From positions 44,796,654 through 44,860,653 of the forward strand of contig OX381720.1 in assembly GCA_947462335.1 (NCBI GenBank): a DNA stretch of 64,000 nt. Reading direction: 5' to 3'. The position numbers and the translations under genes are program-made. Shown here in pieces: positions 17,342 through 28,369 of the stretch; the first letter of the stretch is position 1; every line of letters starts with the position of its first letter. The notes below the pieces were generated by a model. The model made no database searches. It was not told the DNA's origin and saw nothing but the letters and a program-made list of their open reading frames with translations. Origin of the DNA: Harmothoe impar. Its lineage: Eukaryota; Annelida; Polychaeta; Phyllodocida; Polynoidae.

Positions 17342-17697
17342 GTGTGCGCTTGGCCCGGGAATCCAACTCCGGCCGCCCGCGTGCTAAGCGGACGCGGTAC
17401 CATGACGCCACGGCGATGACACGACGTTTCGTCTGCGCCTGGTCCGGGAATCGAACCCGGGCCGCCCGCGTGCTAAGCGGACGCGGTACCATGGCGCCAC
17501 GGCGCTGGCACGACGTTTCGTCTGCGCCTGGTCCGGGAATCGAACCCGGGCCGCCCGCGTGCTAAGCGGACGCGGTACCATGGCGCCACGGCGCTGGCAC
17601 GACGTTTCGTCTGCGCCTGCTGTGGGAATCGAACCCCGGCCGCCCACGTCCTGAGCCGACGCGGTACCATTCCGCCACATGGACCAGGGGAAGGGAC
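17342..17697 (-). repeat. Four 89-bp tandem tRNA-Ala-like units
   Basis: The phrase GTCTGCGCCTGGTCCGGGAA and close variants recur at 17342, 17431, 17520 and 17609, exactly 89 bases apart. On the minus strand each of the first three units has an A-box-like TGGCGCCATGG, an anticodon arm TCCGC-TTAGCAC-GCGGG (anticodon AGC, alanine) and a T arm with GGTTCGATTCC. The 5' and 3' acceptor strands pair only partly, so these look like tRNA-derived repeats or pseudogenes. The fourth unit is more diverged. Predicted proteins here (for example LARGRPGFDS) are artefacts of the repeat. Confidence 0.75.
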
Positions 17698-18283
17698 AGG
17701 TTCAAAACATGGAGTTTTACTATGGCAGGAACAGCTAGACACGTGCTTTGGTGTGCGCGTAGTGGGAGGGGGGTGAATATCAGGGGTGATGTGCGCACCT
17801 GGCATCCATATAACAGGGAGTGACCTCCCTCCCCATCAGGAGGAGGAGGATGCTGCTGCCTGCAGTAGATAAGGCATGATATACCGGTATACACTATACA
17901 ACTACAGCCTTCTGTTAGACTCACCGTGCTGTATCATGTGGGGGTTTATCGTAGCTGGATATACAGTGCTGTACGACAGGTGTGACAGGAGGTTTCTCTT
18001 GCTGGCACGAATCTGAAAATAAATTCATATGATACATTAAAACAAGTTACAGCATTTGGGTCAATAACAATTCCGTCATATAATTGTACCATAGGATGAG
18101 TCATACATAGGCATGCGGGATATCTTTACTGCCTGGCTAATCCTACCCTCTCATTGGAAAGAAAGATAAGCTCAGTATTCTTTACACTTGTTCTACTTTA
18201 GTGAAGGCTAAACAACAGTGTGCCGTGTAACTTTTGGGTATAATCAGACAAGCCATATTCGTTGTAGGCAGAAGTCATACAAA
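17698..18283. other. Intergenic, no gene seen
   Basis: Contains GT-rich and G-run stretches (near 17760) and the short inverted pair TACCGGTA. Nothing coding is supported. It may hold the promoter of the downstream membrane-protein gene. Confidence 0.5.
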
Positions 18284-20889
18284 ATGTGGTACGTCACAGC
18301 CCTTGTTGTAAGTTTCTGCCTGCTGAATTGTACAACAGCACAGTGTGGTTGTACAGCAAGGCATGGGACGTTATATTGTGCAGGAGGTACTGAGTGTATG
18401 GATACATTCCAGTTGTCTATGGATAGTATACGAACCAGCATAATATATCTGACTTCTCATGTCCGTCAAAACTCTATACGTTTTGACCATGATATTTTTC
18501 CATATCTCAGCAATGTTTTCACTGCGTACGGGACATATGAGTGTGATGTAGGAGTATGCAGGTAAGTTAACACAGCTACATCACTGTTTCTATATCAAAA
18601 GAGCAGGTAGAGATTCCATAAATATACCTGAGATAGTCATCATTGTCAGTCAATGTAATTCAAAATACCGGTGCCACTTATTGTATTGTATGTATTGTAT
18701 AGTAGACTATGTGGTGAGGGGAGGTCCCCATACCACTAACCGCATTGTATCACGTAGGGCATACCGGTAGTATATGGGTATAGACCCCTAAAATCGACAT
18801 GGCGACATGACCATTTCTTAAAATCGACATGCGACATGGAGCTAAGTGACATGGGAGGGGAAAATTTTAGTGACAGGACATAGGGTATTTCTTAAAATCG
18901 ACATGGGACATGGCAGGTTCTTACGGGCGACATGGGACATGGGCATTTTAAGTGACATGACATGGTCATTTCTTAAATTCGACATGCGACATGGGGGCCT
19001 CCCCATCTAGACCCCCTAGTATACTTCTCATATTGAAACTGTTTCCGACAGATAAAGACTGAGTACAGGGTCATATACCGGTAGCATGAGTGATTCCCAC
19101 ATAAAACAGGATTGATATATATCAATATGTCTCTATATGGTGTATTACAACATAAATATATACCAAACATGGTATGGGAAATATTCTTATCTCAGTCCTA
19201 TTTTCTACAGGCGGACTAGCTATGATGAACCCCGTACAACAACAGAAGACAGCGGGACTACCTATGCTGCTACGTCTACACCACCTGAGCCCTCAACACG
19301 CAGTCAATTGGAATATCCTACCACAAATGCTAATCCGTCTACACAACCTGAGCCCTCAACCCACAGTGAATTAAAACATGGCACCACTGAAAGTTCCATC
19401 CCCCATATTTCTTTTCAAGCTGGAAGTACATCTCCAACCTCAGGGACCACCGTTTTGACATACCTTGGGTATAATACCAAGGATACCCCTACTGTTGGAA
19501 GCATTGGAATTATATCATATATGAGAAGCAGCACCACAATGCAAGTTGGCAGCGTTTCTGACGTCGCCCTAACTAGCCCTTGGAGTAAAGTAGCAGGAAC
19601 AGGTGAGAATGGAGATAGCTCTGACAATATATTTTCAGAAAGTATATTAACACCAAAGGATAGTAGAAAGAAACATCAGCACACAACAGGAACGACATAT
19701 GGGAAAGGTCCTTCACATACACTTACTACAAAATCAGATGGGAAAAAAGAGACAAAGATGAAGCCGGACACCTCAATCAAGCAGTATGTATAATTGAGTT
19801 GTATCATATTTGACATTAGTTTATATATATACCTTATGTATACAGCCTATAGCATTAGTGGTGAGGAAATTTAGTTGAGATAAGTAACACCAGAGGGAGG
19901 CATAGCATGAGCAGACCCACCATACATGCACAAGCAATAGGAGAGGGGGACCGGATCACAAGGAGCCTTCTGTGCTGTTTCTTATAACACATGGAGGTGT
20001 CCCTGAGTAAATCCCCTCCTCCCCACTAGTAATAGCATGCACTAAGCTGTCACTGATCTGAATTCTTTAAGTCCAGTACCATAATACACTAGGCATCTGC
20101 ACTATGCATTACTGATCTAAATACTCTAAGTCTGTCACTGATTTAAATATACACCCATCACTGATATAAATGTTGTAAGTCCGCAATGTAATCCTCTAAC
20201 TCTGATCTAAAGGCTCTAAGTCCATCATACACTGAGCTAAATGCTGTAACTCCTCGCCATATACCATACACTGAGCTGTATTCTCTAAGTCCACACTGTA
20301 TCATGCACTGAGCTGAATCCTCTAAGTCCACACTATATCATAGTATATGGACCATACACTGAGCTATATAGTAATCTATGATATAATAAACTGTGTACTG
20401 AATCGTTCAGACTATCTCAGGATATTTTACAACTAGCTTTGTTCTATACTCTATAGTGAAACACTTACCGTGAGCAGCGTGTTGCGGGCTGACAGTCAAA
20501 CAGGTGAGGTGACGAGTGGTGCAGAGACAACGTGGAAAACACGAGGCAGCCGGCGTGGAGATGGGGACGCGAGCAGCTCTTATATACTACTTGCACTTTC
20601 TAGCCCCTCCCCTAGCTCCACCCAAGGCATGGTACAAGATGTAGGTGGGAGGGGGTGGATTCAGCCTATCCAACTTAACCCTGTCTTGCTCGGTACCATA
20701 GGCATGGTAACTGTTGTCATGTTAATTCTGTTTTGTATAAGTATAATTATGTATTGTAAAATGAAGGAAAACAGAATGCCAAACAGAAGTACCGGTATGA
20801 CAGACCTTAGATTGACCGACATTGAAATGGCAGCGGCCATAGAGATGCAGCCATTAAATACCCGCCCCATGTCAGAAAGTTCTATCTAA
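18284..20889 (+). CDS. Mucin-like type I membrane protein, three exons (18284-18561, 19211-19783, 20457-20889)
   Basis: Joining the exons at GT-AG borders (both introns phase 2) gives one frame of about 427 aa. A signal peptide (MWYVTALVVSFCLLNCTTAQ) leads a small Cys-rich domain with CGCTARHGTLYC, resembling an LRR N-terminal cap. A long Thr/Ser/Pro-rich stalk follows, with two similar PEPSTHSELK-like repeats. Near residues 358-383 is a membrane span (IGMVTVVMLILFCISIIMY), then a 45-residue cytoplasmic tail. The last acceptor (CTATAG before 20457) is the least certain. The exon structure suggests a host gene, but its place next to the Maverick leaves open a captured receptor or glycoprotein. 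Family not recognised. Confidence 0.5.
18785..18995 (+). repeat. CGACATGG-type imperfect tandem repeat
   Basis: Seven or so copies of a phrase like TCTTAAAATCGACATGCGAC, inside the first intron of the membrane-protein gene. Confidence 0.7.
20045..20360 (+). repeat. CTCTAAGTCC imperfect repeat
   Basis: Ten or so degenerate copies of ACTGAGCTAAATGCTCTAAG at about 25-45 base spacing, in the second intron of the membrane-protein gene. Confidence 0.65.
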
Positions 20890-23529
20890 ACGTCATATTT
20901 GAGTGTAGGGAGAGTTGGAATTCACTAAAGGTACACAGGACAACAATATGTTGACATCATATGATACAGGACATATCTATATCATGAGTTATACGGAAAT
21001 CAAATTGACTCGTGTATATTATGAGTGATATGGGATATGACCTTGGCTATATGATAAGACGTTGACCCCTCCATATTAACCTCTACTTTATTAAAGTACG
21101 TAGAATGGTAGATAATGGTTGACAATGGTTAAGCTGAGGACTGCTGCTCCATAATATTTCATTCCATTTGACGCGCTGGATTTACATAAGCATGACAGAA
21201 TGCAATACATCTTGTTGTGCAATATCAAAGATTTGCATGTAACTCTTGCATCAGCACATTGCGCAATCCTTGTGATTTACATATAAAGTATGCAATATTT
21301 TACTATGTTTACCACATTCTTGATGTCACATCTGTTGACATATAGAGATTTATGTTTCCTGTTACCGTAATGATTTACCTGATTTAAAGGGTATTTCCCA
21401 TAGAATTGTTTGTGAGTCATGCTAAAGTCATGTAAAGGTCAGGGAAAGTTAAGTGCATCATTTCTCGGCACGATTTAAACAAAGAATGTACATGAAAAAA
21501 TGATATATCACATTGTTTTGCACATTTTTAGAATAGCAATAGTGTAATAGAAATGTATAGGTCTAAAGACAAAGTGTGCGTCATGTCAAAGGTCATGTAA
21601 CATAGTAGCGTCAAGTCAGAGGTTAAGGAATACTATTTTTAGGTATCACGTGGTATAGTTACAGCATCTTTATTCTAGGAAACTACGTCATCTATACTTC
21701 ATCTAGATATAAGTATCATCCCTCAGTACTGTCCAAAATCCATATATAGTGGTAGGATAACACACAGTATAGCCGGTATATCCATCTGTTAAACTCCCTG
21801 CTGAAATGAGTTAGTATAGTTATGTATGCCTCCTATTCAATCCATCATTCATATATCATGTAAAAAGATGGATATATCACACAAACATATATATAAAGAT
21901 ACAGGATATACGTCATTTTGATACGCATGAAAAGCCTAGTTATAGCTGAAAGATATAGCTATATACGTCATATATAGTCATATAACATATAGGAGTAGGG
22001 ATAGCACTGTGGTACATGGCACTGTATGTATATATATATTGTTAAGGGTATATTAGTACTAGACACAGTATAGATACATTATAGCTAAGACCCCTGTTGC
22101 CTGACGCTACTTAAAACCATTCTGAGAAAGGATCCACTATTGGAGTAACCACGTGTCTGTCACTTACTCGCGCGACATAACACAGTGATATCTGTTACTA
22201 GCCCTCCCATGGTGCAGCAATTGTAACCACCACCACAACACTGGGTAACCATGGCCGCAAGAAGGGGAAAAAGCATGAGTTGCACTGACATGACCGTTCA
22301 TATATAACGTCGATATATAAATGCCATATTATTATCATATCATATCTTCTACCATGAGTATTGTATAACTGTGGTTCAATAATACAATAAAACAGCAACT
22401 GAAGAATGTCTTAAGTGTTTATTATAAAAGATATACAGGAAGACAGGAGGTAGATATCCTCAGCAACATACCACCCTTTCTACCAGGTATACTTTACTCC
22501 ATTTTTGCAATGGAACAGGTCAGTACTCCATGTTTGGAATGAAACAGCAATAAAACAGGTCAGCACAACACAATAGGATATGGGGACCATTATGATACAA
22601 TACTATATCACTTGATGTGCTAATATACAAAGTGCCATTACAGAAAGAATGGTACCACTCCCAACCTTTTTAATATGACATGATTTATACATGACGCGGC
22701 GTCCTATAGCAGGTTTAAAAACTGAACATGGTTTATTACTGACGCTGTCTTCTGTATCCAGAGAGGACAGGATCTCTCGTGATATGTTGTACATGCTAAA
22801 CACAGCTTCAACACATATTACAATATATATATATATATATGTTGACCTGATTTATTTTCTGAACCGTGATACTAACATAAGGAATAATTTAACCAACAGC
22901 ATCCTATTCCTAAATCATAGTTACTTCACGATATAAACATGGTGCAACACATACAATTACATCTATATAATGCTGTGCTACAAGGGTTAAAAGTAGGAAG
23001 ACGCCATACAGAACAGAAAAACAGGACCTATTTATGTTACAACAACATGGACATGGAACCTGTTACTTTAACAGGTGACAAAAAAGTAACCCTTTTTTGC
23101 AGAAGGAAAGAAACAAATCAAGTGGGTGGGAGGGGGAGGATTGGATCCTTGGAGTTACTCCCTGTGTGTACAGTGATTGACAGAGGTAGGAAAGAGCAAC
23201 TCCCCTCCTCCCACTATGCTAGCCAGTGATTGGACGGAGTATATTTCAGTTGTTAGTGAGGTCGTAGGATTGGATAATATGTTGATGAATGTATTGTCTA
23301 TTCAGTGAAATATCAGTAAATGTAGGGAAAAAATATAATGGGCGGATCCAAGTCAGAGCAGACTGATCCTGATACGCCACATCTTTATAACAGACGTGCC
23401 CGTCCCAACATTGTTTTACAATTCCACCCTTCTATAGTATGAGAATTAAAACAAAACAAGCAAAACAAACAAATAGGGTATATCTTCCTACATTTGCTTA
23501 GAAGGGGTAACTCTTGAACTGCTGTCAAG
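20890..23529. other. 2.6-kb gap without a supported gene
   Basis: AT-rich sequence with many ATAT tracts. Short ORFs here have no gene-like composition. At 23118-23215 a G-rich strand (GTGGGTGGGAGGGGGAGG) is followed by its pyrimidine complement CCCCTCCTCCCAC, able to form a hairpin or G-quadruplex. A related G-rich phrase is at 20645. Confidence 0.5.
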
Positions 23530-24258
23530 ATGGAAAAGCAGAAAAGTCTCGGTGACTTGCTAGTTGTATTTGCCCCTTTGGTGGGGAAAACGTTCTACAA
23601 ACCACCGAGAGTTTCTCAGGTAAGTAGCAATCGTTTTGGACATGAGCGCAAACCAGTAGCCCGGTGTCAGTGTTTAGATGGGGATAAAACCCCCTGCAAT
23701 GCGCCCTGTCCTCCTCTACACGACGAGTACAAGGTGGACATGTGCAAATATCATATTATAGTATGCAGAAAGTCACATGAATTGTATAAAGAAGCAGCAT
23801 TCTTGACCAGACGAGCCACTTCTGCATCACAGAAAGCGGTATATAAGAGCATAGAGTGCGTCCTAAGGATGTTTCATGCCATATACATGTATGCCGAAAT
23901 AGACCTTGGGCATGCCACCTATTTGGCCCAGCTGTTTGCTGATATTGTAGAACCTCAAAACATCAACTTGCAAGTGAAATCATGTGCAGATACATCCAAC
24001 CCAGGATGTAGCATAAAAAGTCGGCTGGCTGTGAAAAAAGTCAAGCTAATTTTCAGATCAATATGCAAGATGCTACTGCAAGAGAAAACCTTCTTCTCTT
24101 GTAGGAAGATGTTTTTCACTACGCATTTGTACCTCTGCCCCAAAGACATTGCTGAGGTTTGCATGACAGCACTGGACACCAGGCTGGAACAGCGCGTGGA
24201 ACACTTCTCATGTTCACAACTTTTGCTGCATGCCTTAAAGAGTCAAGGGTTATATTAA
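23530..24258 (+). CDS. Intronless 242-aa Cys-rich protein, unrecognised
   Basis: The frame opens with ATG 23530 and runs to a TAA. The protein has a cluster CQCLDGDKTPCNAPC near residue 56 followed by DMCKYHIIVC, then a mainly helical Lys/Arg/Cys-bearing body (KLIFRSICKMLLQ, FTTHLYLCPKDIAEVC). Composition and lack of introns resemble the viral genes to the left, so it may be Maverick cargo on the opposite strand. Against this, a perfect splice donor CAG|GTAAGT lies at 23620, after codon 30, which would remove most of the frame if used. No family recognised. Confidence 0.5.
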   Translation: MEKQKSLGDLLVVFAPLVGKTFYKPPRVSQVSSNRFGHERKPVARCQCLDGDKTPCNAPCPPLHDEYKVDMCKYHIIVCRKSHELYKEAAFLTRRATSASQKAVYKSIECVLRMFHAIYMYAEIDLGHATYLAQLFADIVEPQNINLQVKSCADTSNPGCSIKSRLAVKKVKLIFRSICKMLLQEKTFFSCRKMFFTTHLYLCPKDIAEVCMTALDTRLEQRVEHFSCSQLLLHALKSQGLY

Positions 24259-24339
24259 TTAAAGTTTCTAATTCACATATATACATCAAGCACTATATTC
24301 CAATTACGACATGGTGGTGATATGATATTCAATGTATAA

Positions 24340-24690
24340 CGAGGATTCAACGTGATATGGTACTTTACATGACATTACATGACTTCAGACAAACGTCAGA
24401 AGCATGTAATAGAAGGAAGTACCCCATATCTTGTCTGTCTAGACAGATTGTTGGGACAGGTAAAAGTATGGAACATGCTGAATCATACATGACATGATAT
24501 CTTATCACTTAATGATATATAAATAGATATGATATGATATTTCACCATATAGCGGGTTATGACAGTATATGGTGCTTCGCATGACATTTCATGACTTCCG
24601 ACAAACGTTAGAAGCATGTGATAGAAAGAAGTACCCCATGTTTTGTCTGTCTGGAAGAACTTTAGGACAGGTAAAACTGTGGAATATACA
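24340..24690 (+). repeat. Direct repeat, two diverged copies about 210 bp apart
   Basis: The phrases CATGACTTCAGACAAACGTC and CATGACTTCCGACAAACGTT each start a roughly 110-base similar block ending GGACAGGTAAAA. Confidence 0.75.
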
Positions 24691-24939
24691 GAACTACTGT
24701 TAAGATGGTATACTATCAATCATTATGTACAGGAAATTGGAATATATTACTAGATGTAATCAAAAGTTGTAATTAAATGTTAGGGAAAATTTAGGTTGAA
24801 AAATCAAAATTATAGACGGAGACTACAGGTTTGGCCTTCTCGTTGGCGTCTCTGAAGGTATACTTGACCTAATTAACAAAATTAGATCAGTATATTACCA
24901 ACAAAACCATTCATAGACTGATCATATTACTAACCAGGT

Positions 24940-25205
24940 GGACTGACTCTAACCAGGTGGACTGACTGAGTCAACTCGTGGTTAGTCACAATGCAATAGT
25001 TGTCTGGTTATATTACTTCATCCACTACTCACCAGGTGGACTCGCTGAGTCAAGTTACGATCAGTTACAATACTCGTTCAATTATCTGTATAGCTGTGGA
25101 ATAGACCTTGTCCTCCCTACAACAAGCCCCTTCTGCAGAACATTTCTTCCAATTGTTACCATTTTTTTACCTTTTTTATAATGTTCTGCAGAAGGGGCTT
25201 GTTAT
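24940..25205. repeat. ACCAGGTGGACTGACTGAG repeats and a 23-bp-arm hairpin
   Basis: Three copies of ACCAGGTGGACTSRCT precede an inverted repeat whose arms (CAAGCCCCTTCTGCAGAACA and its complement) lie at about 25118-25145 and 25178-25205 around an AT-rich loop. It could be part of an element end. Confidence 0.65.
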
Positions 25206-28200
25206 ATACTACTGCTATCCCACTATGCTATTAATGGAACTAGCACAATACTAATTATTTTCATGGATGACATACTTCTATGCTTTGTTATGAAAAAATG
25301 TTTCAATACAGGGGTTTACCTCTGAGTTATTTGTCATCTTTCCTTAAGGGGTCCGCTTTGCCCCGGTCTCCCCTACCTGTTTTCAATTAAGATCGAAGGA
25401 CGGAGGGCTAGCAGCTTGTGTGATGTCAAAGTTGATAATTAATTTTAAGTGGCCTAATTCGAGCCTTCCAGCCCCTACTGATACATTTAAATTAATAGAA
25501 CCTCTAGGAAAAATACGTCAGCAAAGAATCTACGGTTTCCTGAATCTACAGCATACTGTATTTTCTCTGACGTCGGCAACATTCATAAAGGTGTATATGG
25601 ACATAAAAACCCCGGCATAAACCCCATCCTGTATCATGCCGTATGGATGAGTCTATGACTTCCATCATGGTACGGAGCGGAGCGGGCCGGCGGGGCGGGC
25701 GCGGGAAAGCGAGGAAGTGAGGCCACCTAGCGAGACGCCGTGGTATAGTTGGAGAGTTGCAACGCCTCTTAAACAGCTGCAACTTTCCGCATTTTTCCCA
25801 TCTGACTTCCTGTTTTGGCTTGGGTAAGCTTTTGTTTTTGTTCCCCCTTCGTATTATTTCCTAAATGTCTATAGATATCGGACCAAGGTTATGTTTGGAT
25901 ACATATAAACCTTACGAAACTGTAATAGGATAGGCATGAACTTTGTATCAGTACAAATCTAACCAAAAAACAATGCAACGCAGGAGTGGGACTGCTGACA
26001 CACTCGGCCACATTCACAAAACAGTGACTCGAGTGAGGCCCTGAGGGGGAGGGTCAGGTCACTCAATTTAGAACATATTAACCCCCCCCCCCCCCCTGTG
26101 ACCTGAGGGGGCGGGGGCAGGGGGGCTTGAATTCTGTATCAATTGGAAAGGGTGTGTGGCTAGACCTCTATCAGTCCCACGACCCCCGACAAAACAGGGA
26201 TAAGGCCAATTAAAAGAATAAAATGGTTTCTGATCACCGCGCGCATCAGAAAAATCAGCTTTTGTCATTTTTGATGGAAACTTTTTTTTTTCCGCACATT
26301 TTTGAAGGAAAACATCATGAAAATGCCCACATTTAAATTAACACATCAATTAAATTTAAAGCTAATACTGCCAGTAATGCAGTAGGATAGAAATAACTTA
26401 CATTTTACCCACTTTTAGACTTAGAGACCAATAAATTCTCAACTACTAAAATGTGAATTTTGGTTCTGAAAAACATATATAACCCTATATATTTTAGCCT
26501 GCGAGTTAAAAATAAAAGCCTCCCTCGTCATATTTTCCAGTCTTTAGTGATGAGAAATCACTTCTTTTTTTGAGTGGCCTAACGTGGTATCAAATGAAAG
26601 GGGAACCCCTTTGGCTTGGCTATCAGTAACTTGGACACCCACGCTACTTGCAGATATAGCGTAGGTATCGTATAATTCCGACCTTGACATCATAAGGGTG
26701 GAATACACATAATAAAAATGTGTATTCAGCTGTCAAACTGTAAGATCCCTTTGAAGTTGAATGTGTATTTCCGAATACACAAGGTCGGGGCATGTTTTTA
26801 ATCTCTTAATTGGTGGTAATTAGTGGATGTGTATTAGGCTAACCCTGCCATTAGCAGTCTATACAGCCAGCCAATCAGAAATGGATCCGCTTTCACTCCA
26901 TGACCTCATTAACATTATCTGTATGAGGCTAAGGCCAATCTCGCTCCGAGTCTATGCCTTAGTACCGTTAGGGTATACTGAGTTAGGCTATCAGATATGA
27001 GTATGTATCACCCTGTAACCCTTTTCTAAAAGGAGGCATGAAATACCAGCCTCAGCTCAAGAGGAGTCATAATTCGCGAAAATTCGCGAAAATATACATG
27101 CGCGAAAATATATACGTGTAGGGGCTAGGGTTATATCCCGGGGTTATATACGGGGTTTTATATGCCTGTCTAGGTTACTGAATAAACCTATTGATTCGCA
27201 ACCTGTAACACTTGATCCGAACTGTGTTGACTTTGTTCTTTTACTTCATACTATAACAATATCATAGAGGAGCAAAGTATCGTTTATTACATACGTTTAC
27301 AGTATACTGAGAAATATCCCCAATCTGAAAGACCTCATCCAACCTGTTCCTTGTCAACAGGTATTTTTTGTGGGAAATGGTAAAAGAAAGTTTTATTTTT
27401 AATTTTTCTTTTGCAAAATGCCAAAAATCTCGGCGGCGGATCCGTCATCCAAGTGATCGCTGCGTGATCTTGCCCAAACCTCGGGCCTAGGCGACCGAAT
27501 TATCACCAGACAAAGTTCGCGATCGGTGCATTATTTTTACGGCCACCTCTTCTTTTTTTGCCACTCAATGGAACAAAAATATGGTTTCCCTCTTGCAACA
27601 GTTTTTAGTTCAGCCAGCCTCTTGACAAAAGTGGACCCCTATCATATAATTTATTGTTTGATCTGGGGAAACTATTAGAAGAAAAAGCAAAAAGCAAAAA
27701 AAAATCCTTGAAAAAAAGGAGTCGAGCAAGTAAAAAATTCCCTTTCCAAAAATATGGTGCATGAAGTCCATTAACCAACTTTTTTTTGGTCTAGCCTTAG
27801 GCCTTTCAAATTGGGGATATTTCTAACATAGACCTTTCTTTATTTGAACTAATAATTATGTGAATTAGATTTAAAAACTGGTAGATTTCTGTTCACTAAT
27901 TATGAGGTATACCTAGCCTTTTTGTGCCTTTGAAAAAATAATAGAGAAATGATTTAATGAAAAAAAAAATGAAAAAAAAAAAAAATCCCAAAATGTCCAA
28001 AAAAAATTTAGGGTCGGCCCTGTTTTGCTAGGTAGGGTCGGGTGACCGGAAACACAACATTTTTTTTTTTGGCCTAAGTAGTATAGGGCGATTTTCCTGA
28101 AATGGTTCCTTGTTAATGCGAGAATTGGACCCTTGTAATACAAGGGTCCACTTTGTAATATACAATACACAAGGTGAACTTGTAACTATAAGCTTGTTGG

Positions 28201-28369
28201 AGCTATTTTTGAGAAGAAGTATCCTTGCCAGCCGCACATATAAAATGAATGAAGTTCCCCCCCCCCTCATTTACAAAATGTCCATTAACAAAATGTAGCT
28301 GAAAACACCAATAGTATGCTTGTATAATCCGTGCCGTTCATTCTACAGTTAACCTAACACGGACAAGGT
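25206..28369. other. 3.2-kb intergenic region before SGF29
   Basis: No gene supported. It holds a solo transposon end (AATTTTAAGTGGCC near 25440), a C-run near 26085, a repeated GTGTATT palindrome near 26700-26780, CGCGAAAAT repeats near 27075-27110 and poly-A/poly-T stretches around 27960-28060 followed by GGGTCGGGTGACCGGAAACA, all typical of dispersed repeat debris. Confidence 0.6.

Noticed and set aside
17289..17924. Several overlapping Arg/Gly-rich ORFs on both strands
   Set aside because: They are translations of the 89-bp tRNA-like repeat and its flanks, with no independent gene features.
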